A stretch of DNA of 54,762 nt from Verrucomicrobiaceae bacterium (lineage in GTDB: Bacteria; Verrucomicrobiota; Verrucomicrobiia; Chthoniobacterales; Chthoniobacteraceae). The position numbers and the translations under genes are program-made. Positions 44,245 through 51,920 of the stretch are shown in pieces. The number at the start of each line of letters is the position of its first letter. The first letter of the stretch is position 1. The notes beneath the pieces were generated by a model, which had not been told where the DNA came from, did no database searches, and saw only the letters and a list, made by a program, of their open reading frames with translations. The stretch spans positions 1 to 54,762 of the forward strand of contig SXWH01000289.1 of assembly GCA_005791535.1 (NCBI GenBank), written 5' to 3'.

Positions 44245-45456
44245 ATGCAAAACGTCGTCATCGACAAGCCCTACACCTTCATTCCGCCGCGTCCCAACCG
44301 CTTCTGGCACGCGCTGACCCGGCGCATCCTGCCGCGCTACCTTCGCAAGAGCGAAGGAATCGTGGCGGTGGAATGCGTGGGCGCTGAAAAACTGCGAGCT
44401 TCGCTGGATGCCGGGCACGGAATCATGATCGTATCGAATCATTGTCGGCCATGCGATCCGATGATACTCGACTCGCTCGCTGCAGAAGTGCGGAGACGTT
44501 TTCACGTCATTGCAAGCTGGCACGTTTTCATGACCAGCCGGGTCCGGCGATTCCTGCTGCCCCGGTTGGGTGGATTCAGCGTTTACCGCGAGGGCTTGGA
44601 TCGCGAGTCCCTGAAATGCGCCATCAAAACCGTTGCGGAGGCGAAGTATCCGCTGGTGATCTTTGGCGAGGGGATCATCACCCGTTGCAACGACAGGCTC
44701 GTGAATTTCATGGAAGGACCAGCCTTCATGGCGCGCTCGGCGGCGAAGCAGCGCAAGGAAGGCAAGGTCGTCATTCACCCGGTTTTCATCAGGTATTTCT
44801 TCGAAGGCAACCTGCGTGACAGCGTGCTCCCCGTCATCGAGGAAATCGAACGCCGTTTTTCGTGGCAGCCGCAGGACCATCTCCCGCTCCGTAATCGGAT
44901 TGCCAAGATTGGTGGCGCACTCCTTTCTCTGAAGGAAATTGAATATCTGGGGGTTCCCCAGACCGGTACATTCCCGGAGCGATTGCTGCGATTGGAGGAC
45001 CATCTGCTCAGGCCATTGGAGGATCGCTGGACAGCCGGTCGCCATGATGGGGACTCCATGGCACGCGTGAAACGCCTCCGCACCGCGATTCTTCCGGACA
45101 TGATTTCCGGTGAAATCACGGAAGCGGAGCGTGCCTCCCGCTGGAGGCATCTGGCGGATGTCTATCTCGTTCAACAGCTTCATTGTTATCCCGGCGACTA
45201 CATCCGAAATCCCACTCCGGAACGTATTCTTGAGACCGTCGAGCGATACGAGGAGGACCTCACCGATTTGGCTCGCGCTCATTTTCCTCTGAGAGCGGTG
45301 ATCACGGTTGGCGACGCCATCGAGGTGGGGCCCTCCCGCGATAAATCGCAGGATACCGACCCGCTCACCTTGGAAATCAGGGAGCGGGTGAATCAGTTGC
45401 TTGAGTGTTCAAAGCAGCACCGGAAAATCGAGCCGGGAGGATTTGAAGACCGATGA
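44245..45456 (+). CDS. PlsC-like acyltransferase
   Basis: A 403-residue lysophospholipid/glycerophosphate acyltransferase-type protein. The catalytic NHCRPCD motif gives His66 and Asp71 (H-x4-D); further blocks are GGFSVYREGLDRESL and VIFGEGIITRCNDRLVNFMEG, the latter in place of the usual FPEGTRS. The C-terminal 150 residues are longer than in minimal PlsC proteins and have no recognised domain. No strong membrane helix is seen, so it is probably peripheral. Position between an LplT-like transporter and a PAP2-type phosphatase suggests re-acylation of lysophospholipids on the inner leaflet (inference). It overlaps the next gene by four bases (ATGA). Confidence 0.9.
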   Translation: MQNVVIDKPYTFIPPRPNRFWHALTRRILPRYLRKSEGIVAVECVGAEKLRASLDAGHGIMIVSNHCRPCDPMILDSLAAEVRRRFHVIASWHVFMTSRVRRFLLPRLGGFSVYREGLDRESLKCAIKTVAEAKYPLVIFGEGIITRCNDRLVNFMEGPAFMARSAAKQRKEGKVVIHPVFIRYFFEGNLRDSVLPVIEEIERRFSWQPQDHLPLRNRIAKIGGALLSLKEIEYLGVPQTGTFPERLLRLEDHLLRPLEDRWTAGRHDGDSMARVKRLRTAILPDMISGEITEAERASRWRHLADVYLVQQLHCYPGDYIRNPTPERILETVERYEEDLTDLARAHFPLRAVITVGDAIEVGPSRDKSQDTDPLTLEIRERVNQLLECSKQHRKIEPGGFEDR

Positions 45457-46076
45457 ATCTCACTCGCATCGCAGTCATTGTTGTAGCACTTGTCCTCTGG
45501 TTCGGGACTCAGAAACTCATCGCACGCAAGAGCGACCTCGGACCGGGAATCGGCGACTTCATTCATCGTCTCACCGGGAAGCTCCATGGTTACTTTTCGG
45601 CAAACGACAAGGCTGCCAACCGCGCATTAATCATCAGTTCCTTGTTCATTGATGTGCTTGGGCTTTCGCTCATCGCTTTCTCCGTTTTCGGATCGAGTTT
45701 CGCACCGTTCATCGGCATCATCATCGTGTTCAGTTTGCGTCAGATTTCCCAACTTTGCTGCACGTTGCCGCCGCCGCCCGGCATGATATGGCGCGACCCG
45801 GGATTTCCGGCGCTGCTTGTCACGTATGATGTCGGTAACGATTTCTTTTTCTCCGGCCACACGGCGCTGGCGGTGTTGGGAGCGATCGAGGTCTGTCACT
45901 TTGGTCCTTGGTGGATGGGAGTGCTGGCGGTTCTCATCGCACTGGGCGAGGCCGTGATCGTATTGATTCTACGGGCACACTACACTCTGGATGTGATTAC
46001 CGGAGTCTTCGCGGCATGGTTCGCTGCCGACGTGGCGGGACGCATCGCGCCATTCGTGGACCAGTGTTTTAATTGA
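45453..46076 (+). CDS. PAP2-family membrane phosphatase/phosphotransferase (sphingomyelin synthase-like C-terminal type)
   Basis: A 207-residue protein with about five or six membrane segments. It carries FFFSGHTALAVLGA near residue 132 and AHYTLDVITGVFAAWFAAD near residue 175; Ser-Gly-His-Thr plus His-x3-Asp is the reduced catalytic signature of the PAP2_C group, which includes sphingomyelin synthases, rather than the full KxxxxxxRP signature of PAP2 phosphatases. It likely removes or transfers a phospho-headgroup on a lipid such as phosphatidate. Last gene of the four-gene lipid operon. Substrate unknown. Confidence 0.85.
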   Translation: MNLTRIAVIVVALVLWFGTQKLIARKSDLGPGIGDFIHRLTGKLHGYFSANDKAANRALIISSLFIDVLGLSLIAFSVFGSSFAPFIGIIIVFSLRQISQLCCTLPPPPGMIWRDPGFPALLVTYDVGNDFFFSGHTALAVLGAIEVCHFGPWWMGVLAVLIALGEAVIVLILRAHYTLDVITGVFAAWFAADVAGRIAPFVDQCFN

Positions 46077-46212
46077 GTCCGTGGATTCGCGGATGAGTAT
46101 TGAATTCGAACGCAAGTCTCGACCCCGGCGACGTTCTCCTCGGCCGGGTGCGCCAGCGTAACGCGACAGATCCATGAGCGACTCGAAACGGTGTAGAGGG
46201 GGAGTAAACCCG

Positions 46213-46397
46213 GAACCGGACGCGAACACCTCGGCGAAGTGACTTGCCAAACAGCCCGCATTTTTTCGCAAAAGGGTTCGTAGCGCCGCGAAGTATGAAA
46301 AACAGGGACTCGCCTCAAACCCTGTATTTAAACCAACTTCAGAGAGATTTGAGAAGTGGGTCGGGCGAGACTCGAACTCGCAACCAAAGCCTTAAAA
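46213..46397 (+). repeat. Left direct repeat: tRNA-Lys 3' fragment plus trailer
   Basis: The core 46340-46397 matches 50199-50256 in 57 of 58 bases (48 identical without a break, one mismatch, then nine identical). Bases 46357-46397 correspond to the 3' 41 bases of the tRNA-Lys gene at 50216-50287 (minus strand), from the anticodon loop through the T arm and acceptor 3' strand; the 5' half of the tRNA is absent. Upstream of the core a weaker similarity reaches back to about 46213 (shared blocks such as ACCTCGGC, CATTTTTT and GCAAAAGGGT). A small dyad ACAGGG/CCCTGT lies at 46302-46325. This is the form of an attachment site left by tRNA-targeted integration. Confidence 0.85.
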
Positions 46398-46673
46398 ATC
46401 CGAAGCAACGCTTACGGACCTGCTTTTCAGGAACCGACTCTGAATCCCTCGGTAAAGCGATGCCATTGAGGGCGAATGCATGCGCGAAAGCGGCATTGCG
46501 GCGGATTTGCGGGTGGAGTAGAAGCGCCGAGTGAACTCGAATCCTCGGCTCAGCGCGGCATTACGTCTGACCCCCTCGCTCCCCGACGCCGACCCCCGTT
46601 TTGAGCGTTTCTGGTGCGGCGGGCGCGAAAGCGATTTCGTTTCAGTAACGTTCCACCTTGCACTCTCTCCGCA
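46398..46673. other. Leader region of the fusion gene, no gene seen
   Basis: About 276 bases between the left repeat and the start of the acyltransferase fusion. An in-frame extension of the fusion reaches back to 46614 but is Arg-rich and unlike the family N-terminus. No integrase fragment or clear promoter motif is recognisable. Confidence 0.5.
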
Positions 46674-49580
46674 ATGAAACTGATTGCCCGACTCCTTGCC
46701 ACTGGCGTTGTTAGAGCAGTTCGCTTTCTGGTGTGGCTCTACTATTCGACGATCCGCGTTTCGGGCCGGGAACGGATTCCCGTGGCGGGTCCGGTCCTCT
46801 TTGTGGCGAATCATGCCAATTCCCTGGTGGACCCCGTGATCATTGGTCTCACGGTAAAGCGCAGGGTGCGTTTTCTGGCGAAAGGACCGCTCTTTGAGAC
46901 CCCGGTCATTGGAAAACTCCTGAAGGCGTTTGGTATGATTCCGGTATTCCGCCAGCAGGATGACCGTGCCCAGATTAGGAGGAATTTCGAGAGCCTTGAG
47001 AAGGCCGCACTGTCCCTCGCAGCCGGTCAGGCCGTGGGTATTTTTCCGGAAGGAAAGAGTCACGACAAAAGGACACTCGATCAACTCTTTGCCGGCACCT
47101 CGAGGATTATCCTGCAGGCATTGGAGGCGGGGGCAGAGTCGCTGCAGGTGGTGCCCATTGGGATCAACTACGATGACAAGCAACTCTTCCGCAGCTCAGT
47201 CTGGGTGCAGGTGGGCGAGCCCATCAAAGTCCGGGACCTCGTGGAGGCGGCAGGGAGCATGGCGAATGCGAAGCGGCAGCTAATGTCCGAAATTGAGAAG
47301 CAGCTGAAAAGTGTGATCATCCATCTCGATGCTCCGGAGTGGGAGCCTTTCCTCGAGGACCTTGAGATTCTTGATCCCGCGACGGAAACGGTGGAAACCG
47401 ACGGCGTCCTCTCCATGCAGCAGCGGAAGGTGGTTGCCGACAGCCTGAATTATTTCCGCGAGACCACGCCGGCGAAGGTTTCGAGTGTGGGGCGGGCGCT
47501 CGTGGCTCACCGCCTGAGGTTGCGCAAATTCGGCCTTCGCGTGCGCTCCGCCATTCTCCGTCGTTCCTCCGGGCCGCGCCGGATTGCCGCGCTGCTCTGG
47601 AAATCCGTGAAGTTGCTTTTCGGGTTCGTACCCATGATGGCAGGAACGCTCCAGAATGCTCTCCCGTTTTTTGTGGAAAGAGGAATTGTAAGGCTGCTCC
47701 CGCGGGCGAATCGAAGCACCATCGCCCTGACGCGGCTGTTGGTGGGGGTTCCGCTGCTGCTGGGATGGTATTCGTTGGTTTGGTGGTGGATGTCGCAATA
47801 TTTCAAGCCATGGGTCGCCTGGTTTTGGGCGCTCACGACACCCTTTGCAGGGCTCCTCGCACTGCGGTTCTGGAGGTCGGTGCAGGCTGTGGCCCTTGAG
47901 TGGTGGGCAGAGTTCCGCATGCTCTTCAGCCGCGAGGTCCTCATGGATCTGCGCTCCATACAGGACCGGATCGGCCGCAGGATTCGCCGCTTCAGTGACG
48001 CCTGGGCGGAACACCGGCCGGCCATCGAAGTGAAACGGCTGTCAATTTATCAGCGGCCGTGGGTGCGCCGAACCGTAATTGTCGGTTTGCTGGGAACAGC
48101 TGCGGGGATTGCGGTGGCGGCGGGCCTGAGGGTGGGGTTCCGCAGCAGCGCTCTGGAGGCGCTGACCGCCCCGGCGTTCGATTTCAGCAAACTCGACGCC
48201 GCGGAATTGGAGGGGGAACTAAGCGATGATGAAGCCCGTCTTGCCGGTGTTATTACCGGTCTGCGGGAACTGGAGGCGAACGCCCGTCAAGTCCACGCCG
48301 ACTTTACGTCCGGGAAGCGCTCCAATGCGGTGGATACGGACATCGACGCGGTCAGGAAACTGGTGGTCACCTACCAAAACTGCCGCCGAGAATTGTTCCG
48401 CTTCATTTGGAAATACCGCAGCACGCAGACGATTGCCGGGAAACGCATGCAATCGAGAGCGTCGCTTCTGGGGATCACCGCGGGATGCGCGCTGTATCAA
48501 ACATCCCTAGCTCTCGTGACGATGTTCGAGGAGGATCCGGGGGCCATCAAAACGATCAATGAATCGGACCCGTTTTGGGGCATCCAGGAGGGACTATATG
48601 ATACCGTCCGCCTGAATCTCGGTAATCGCCTCAATGTGAATGCCCTCGCCGGTGCCCTGTCACTCTATCAGTCCAAAACAAAAGCCGGAGACTATGCCGC
48701 CGGGAACCTCATCGCTGCCGCGCCGTGGAAGACATTTCATGAGGTCATTGCCCGGACGGGTGAAATCAAGCCTGTGGGCGGCGCTCTGGGGCCGTGGTTC
48801 AAGGAAATCGCCGCGATGAAATCGCAGGTGGTTTACAGCGGGGAGACACTGGTATCGACTTGGGTGGGGAATACCCGGGTCCGAGAGATTCCGCCGAAGA
48901 TCTCGCGGGAGCAGCTTGAGAGAATGCGCGGACTGCTGAAGCCGGGAGATATTCTCTTGGAGCGCCAGGACTGGTTCCTGTCCCGGGCCGTCATGCCGGG
49001 ATTTTGGGCGCATGCGGCCCTGTATGTCGGCAGTGTGGAGGATCTGGAAGCCCTGGGCCTGCGGGATCAGCCGGGCATTGCGGAGCGCTGGGAGGAATTC
49101 AGCCGCAGGGGGGCCGACGGACATGTGCTCAACATTCTGGAGGCCGTGCCCCAGGGAGTGCGGATCACGACCCTCGAGCACTGTATGGGCGTCGCGGATT
49201 CCGCGGCCATCCTGCGTCCTTCGGGACTTTCCGAATCTCAAATCAAACTGGTGATTGGCCGGGCCTTCCGCCACCTTGGAAAGCCCTACGATTTTGAATT
49301 CGATTTTGCGACGGCCGGCAAACTGGTCTGCACGGAGCTGGTCTCACGGGCCTTTGCGGAGATTCCGGAACTGCAGATTCCGCTCGTCAACCTGATGGGC
49401 AGGACGACGCTCCCCCCTTCTGAACTGGCGGCGAAATTCGCCCGCGAATGGCAGCAACCCGCCAGCCAGTTGAAGCTGGTGCTGTTTCTGGATGGCCAGG
49501 GGCGCGATCATGCGATCGAGGCGTCCGAGACCGACTTTGTCGGGACGGCGCAACGCAGCGGCCTTGGCCTCGGTCCGTAA
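46674..49580 (+). CDS. Two-domain protein: PlsC-like acyltransferase fused to YiiX-like permuted NlpC/P60 domain
   Basis: A 968-residue protein. Residues 1-240 are a glycerol-3-phosphate acyltransferase-type domain: a hydrophobic start, NHANSLVDP with His47 and Asp53 (H-x5-D), GMIPVFRQQDD, FPEGKSHD and VVPIGINYDD. Central parts hold membrane helices (about 358-400 and 465-485) and a helical region. The C-terminus (about 755-930) is a permuted papain-like domain: GDILLER, His780 in FWAHAALYVG, and Cys886 in KLVCTELVSRAF, as in YiiX/YebB and LRAT-like proteins. The ATG at 46674 is chosen because the upstream extension is unconserved. Two lipid- or peptide-active domains on one membrane protein suggest acyl transfer or lipoprotein/cell-wall work; the true role is unknown. 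Confidence 0.88.
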   Translation: MKLIARLLATGVVRAVRFLVWLYYSTIRVSGRERIPVAGPVLFVANHANSLVDPVIIGLTVKRRVRFLAKGPLFETPVIGKLLKAFGMIPVFRQQDDRAQIRRNFESLEKAALSLAAGQAVGIFPEGKSHDKRTLDQLFAGTSRIILQALEAGAESLQVVPIGINYDDKQLFRSSVWVQVGEPIKVRDLVEAAGSMANAKRQLMSEIEKQLKSVIIHLDAPEWEPFLEDLEILDPATETVETDGVLSMQQRKVVADSLNYFRETTPAKVSSVGRALVAHRLRLRKFGLRVRSAILRRSSGPRRIAALLWKSVKLLFGFVPMMAGTLQNALPFFVERGIVRLLPRANRSTIALTRLLVGVPLLLGWYSLVWWWMSQYFKPWVAWFWALTTPFAGLLALRFWRSVQAVALEWWAEFRMLFSREVLMDLRSIQDRIGRRIRRFSDAWAEHRPAIEVKRLSIYQRPWVRRTVIVGLLGTAAGIAVAAGLRVGFRSSALEALTAPAFDFSKLDAAELEGELSDDEARLAGVITGLRELEANARQVHADFTSGKRSNAVDTDIDAVRKLVVTYQNCRRELFRFIWKYRSTQTIAGKRMQSRASLLGITAGCALYQTSLALVTMFEEDPGAIKTINESDPFWGIQEGLYDTVRLNLGNRLNVNALAGALSLYQSKTKAGDYAAGNLIAAAPWKTFHEVIARTGEIKPVGGALGPWFKEIAAMKSQVVYSGETLVSTWVGNTRVREIPPKISREQLERMRGLLKPGDILLERQDWFLSRAVMPGFWAHAALYVGSVEDLEALGLRDQPGIAERWEEFSRRGADGHVLNILEAVPQGVRITTLEHCMGVADSAAILRPSGLSESQIKLVIGRAFRHLGKPYDFEFDFATAGKLVCTELVSRAFAEIPELQIPLVNLMGRTTLPPSELAAKFAREWQQPASQLKLVLFLDGQGRDHAIEASETDFVGTAQRSGLGLGP

Positions 49581-49586
49581 CAGTCA

Positions 49587-49997
49587 GTGCCTCGCCTGCA
49601 GAATCCGATGGGCAGTTCCGGAAGCACGGCACCTTTCCGAAGTGCTCGAAGTGCGCTCGGTGTTTTCCAGACGCTCGAACGATGGGAGGAGCTATTGCAG
49701 ACCGTGCCGGCGATTCTCGCAGGCCGGGACGCTTACAACCTCCGTGCATGGCTCGCGCGGGCAACGGCAGAACGGCGACAAGGGCGGGATGATGAAGCGC
49801 GGCGGGTGCTCTCGGCAGGAATCACGGCGAACAGCGGCAGGAATGGAGAACTGTGGATTGCACTGGCTTGTCTCGAATGCTATGCCGGAAACCTCGACTG
49901 GGCAAAGGACGCGTTGCACAAGGCTATTGAAACCGATGGGAACTGGCGGCTTTCTACTCTCGATGAACCCGCGCTCGCGCCGTTGTGGATGGTGTGA
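49587..49997 (+). CDS. TPR-type protein fragment, 136 residues
   Basis: Open from a GTG at 49587, six bases after the fusion gene. Residues about 22-130 look like the C-terminal TPR units of a larger protein (YNLRAWLARATAERRQGRDDEARRVLSAGITANS, then LWIALACLECYAGNLDWAKDALHKAIETDGNWRL). The first 20 residues are unlike a protein start and there is no SD. The most likely reading is a 5'-truncated remnant; a short expressed TPR protein coupled to the fusion gene is the alternative. It lies inside the repeat-bounded segment, near its right end. Confidence 0.55.
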   Translation: MPRLQNPMGSSGSTAPFRSARSALGVFQTLERWEELLQTVPAILAGRDAYNLRAWLARATAERRQGRDDEARRVLSAGITANSGRNGELWIALACLECYAGNLDWAKDALHKAIETDGNWRLSTLDEPALAPLWMV

Positions 49998-50059
49998 AGA
50001 ATCAGCCGGACGGCGGCGGAAAACGCGCTCCGATTCTTTGAGCAGGCTCAAAAACAGGC

Positions 50060-50256
50060 AACCGGACCCGAAGACCTCGGCAAATTCACTTGCCGATTAC
50101 TTGACGAATAGACTGCATTTTTTGGCAAAAGGGTGCGAACGGGCGCGAATCGGGAAAAATGAATAGGTCGGCTGGAAATCCCTTTTATAAGCCACTTCCA
50201 GAGAGATTTGAGAAGTGGGTCGGGCGAGACTCGAACTCGCAACCAACGCCTTAAAA
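50060..50256 (+). repeat. Right direct repeat: trailer plus 3' part of the intact tRNA-Lys
   Basis: Core 50199-50256 matches 46340-46397 in 57 of 58 bases and overlaps the 3' 41 bases of the intact tRNA-Lys gene. Weaker similarity to the left copy continues down to about 50060. A CTGGAA/TTCCAG dyad (50172-50201) replaces the ACAGGG/CCCTGT dyad of the left copy, so the trailers have diverged while the tRNA part has not. Confidence 0.85.
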
Positions 50257-50287
50257 GGGCGCTGCTCTACCATTGAGCTACCGACCC
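50216..50287 (-). tRNA. tRNA-Lys (anticodon TTT)
   Basis: Read on the minus strand, the 72-base sequence folds as a complete cloverleaf: acceptor GGGTCGG/CCGACCC, D stem GCTC/GAGC, anticodon stem GCGCC/GGCGT with loop CTTTTAA, T stem GCGAG/CTCGC with loop TTCGAGT, and discriminator A. The CCA end is not encoded. Its 3' part is duplicated at 46357-46397. Confidence 0.97.
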
Positions 50288-50447
50288 GTTCCGAAAAACG
50301 GAGGGTGGTGAGTAAACGCTGCGGCAATCGTTCGCAAGCCTGAAAACGGAATTTATGCGCGGGTGCGTCCACTTTGAACTTCCGCGGTGTTGGATCGGTC
50401 TAATCACGGTTTACTTCCACATCATGTCCATGCATCGTCCGCGCCTC

Positions 50448-51899
50448 ATGAAGCTCTCCCGCTTGATTATTGCCGCTCTCACCGTCGCTAGCGCATTCGC
50501 GCAGCAGGCCGAGATTCGAAAGTCGCTCGCGCGAATCAACAACACTGCACAGGAATATAATTTCCGCGTTCCGTGGCTGCCGGGTGGCGTGGGTGGCGGC
50601 TCGGGGACCGGTTGGGTTGTGGAAAACGGCAGGCTCATGACGAATGCGCACGTCGTTTCCAATGCGCGGCTGCTGACGGTCGAAAAGGAGGGCGATCCGA
50701 AGAAGTATGTGGCGACAGTGGAGCACATCGCGCACGACTGCGACCTCGCGATCTTGAAAGTGGAGGACAAGGACTTTTGGAAGGACTCCAAGCCGCTGCC
50801 GATTGGTGGCGTGCCGGAAATCGAGACGACGGTTTCGGTTTATGGCTACCCGATTGGCGGCGACCGGCTGAGCGTGACGCGCGGCGTGGTTTCGCGAATC
50901 GATTTCCGGACGTACTCGCACTCGGTGATGGATTCGCATCTCTCGATTCAGATCGATGCGGCCATCAACCCCGGCAATTCCGGCGGCCCTGTGCTGCAGG
51001 ATGGCAAGGTCGTGGGTGTTGCATTTCAGGGGTTCTCCGGCGATGTCGCGCAGAACGTCGGCTACATGATTCCCACGCCGGTCGTGAAGCACTTCCTCAA
51101 GGACGTCGAGGACGGGAAATACGACCGCTACGTCGATCTGAGCATCAGCACTTTTCCGCTTCAAAATCCCGCGCATCGGAAGGCCCTCGGGCTTCCCGAT
51201 GATGATCGCGGCGTGGTGGTGACGGAAGTGGGCAGTGCGAGCGTGTGTTACGAGCACCTCAAAGTGGGTGATGTTTTGCTGAAGATTGACGGCATGGATA
51301 TCGCGAGCGACGGGCTTGTGGAACTCGAGGGCGAGCGCGTGATTCTCGCCGAGGTCGCGGAGCGGAAATTCAAGGGCGATGTCGTGACGTTCGATATTCT
51401 GCGCGATGGAAAACCGATGCAGTCGAAGGTCGAATTCCACGGACCGTTCCCCTACACGCATCAGGCAAACAGCTACGCGCCCGCTCGGTACGTCGTGCAT
51501 GCGGGGCTGTTGTTCCAACCGCTCAACCGCAATCTTTTCGCGACGTTCCAGTTTCAAAACCCACGTGTACAGTACTACTACGCACGCTTTGTGGACGATG
51601 AGCTTTACAAGGATCGCGATGAAACAATCGTGCTCACCTCACTGTTGCCCGATCCGATTAACACGTATCTCGACGAGTTCCGCGAGGGCATCGTGAAATC
51701 GGTGAACGGAAAACCGATTCGTAACATCAAGGAACTTGCGGCGGCATTTGAAGAGAAAACCGAGCAATTGCTCGTCGAGTTTGAGGGAATCGGACGCCCG
51801 CTGGTGCTCAATACCGCCGAGGTGGAGGCCGCGCGCGACCGCATCCGGAAACGCTATAACGTCCAGCGCGAATCGTTCCTCGAGGACGAGGCAAAGTAA
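50448..51899 (+). CDS. Secreted trypsin-like serine protease with PDZ domains (Deg-type)
   Basis: A 483-residue exported protease. The ATG at 50448 opens into a signal peptide (KLSRLIIAALTVASAFAQQ); in-frame starts at 50430 and 50424 are also possible and no strong SD helps. The triad is intact: His68 (MTNAHVV), Asp99 (HDCDLAILKV) and Ser178 (NPGNSGGPV). A PDZ domain occupies about residues 245-340 (GVVVTEVGSASVCYEHLKVGDVLLKIDG), and a second, more divergent PDZ-like region lies near the C-terminus (IVKSVNGKPIRNIKELAAAFEEKTEQLLVEF). The layout resembles plant and PVC Deg proteases. The next gene, 21 bases on, is a same-length paralogue without the triad. Confidence 0.93.
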   Translation: MKLSRLIIAALTVASAFAQQAEIRKSLARINNTAQEYNFRVPWLPGGVGGGSGTGWVVENGRLMTNAHVVSNARLLTVEKEGDPKKYVATVEHIAHDCDLAILKVEDKDFWKDSKPLPIGGVPEIETTVSVYGYPIGGDRLSVTRGVVSRIDFRTYSHSVMDSHLSIQIDAAINPGNSGGPVLQDGKVVGVAFQGFSGDVAQNVGYMIPTPVVKHFLKDVEDGKYDRYVDLSISTFPLQNPAHRKALGLPDDDRGVVVTEVGSASVCYEHLKVGDVLLKIDGMDIASDGLVELEGERVILAEVAERKFKGDVVTFDILRDGKPMQSKVEFHGPFPYTHQANSYAPARYVVHAGLLFQPLNRNLFATFQFQNPRVQYYYARFVDDELYKDRDETIVLTSLLPDPINTYLDEFREGIVKSVNGKPIRNIKELAAAFEEKTEQLLVEFEGIGRPLVLNTAEVEAARDRIRKRYNVQRESFLEDEAK

Positions 51900-51920
51900 C
51901 CCATTTCAGAATCCGCATCC

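Larger units (their letters stand above)
46340..50256. mobile_element. Candidate integrated segment (about 3.9 kb) between tRNA-Lys-derived direct repeats
   Basis: The repeats lie 3859 bases apart. The intact tRNA-Lys is at the right end, and the left end carries only a 3' fragment, as expected when an element inserts into a tRNA 3' end and restores the gene. Cargo: an acyltransferase/NlpC-P60 fusion and a TPR remnant. No integrase, transposase or relaxase is present, so it would be a non-autonomous or decayed element. An alternative is an old tandem duplication around the tRNA. Confidence 0.5.

Noticed and set aside
46357..46397. A second tRNA-Lys gene
   Set aside because: Only the 3' 41 bases are present; acceptor 5' strand, D arm and 5' anticodon stem are missing, so it cannot fold as a tRNA.
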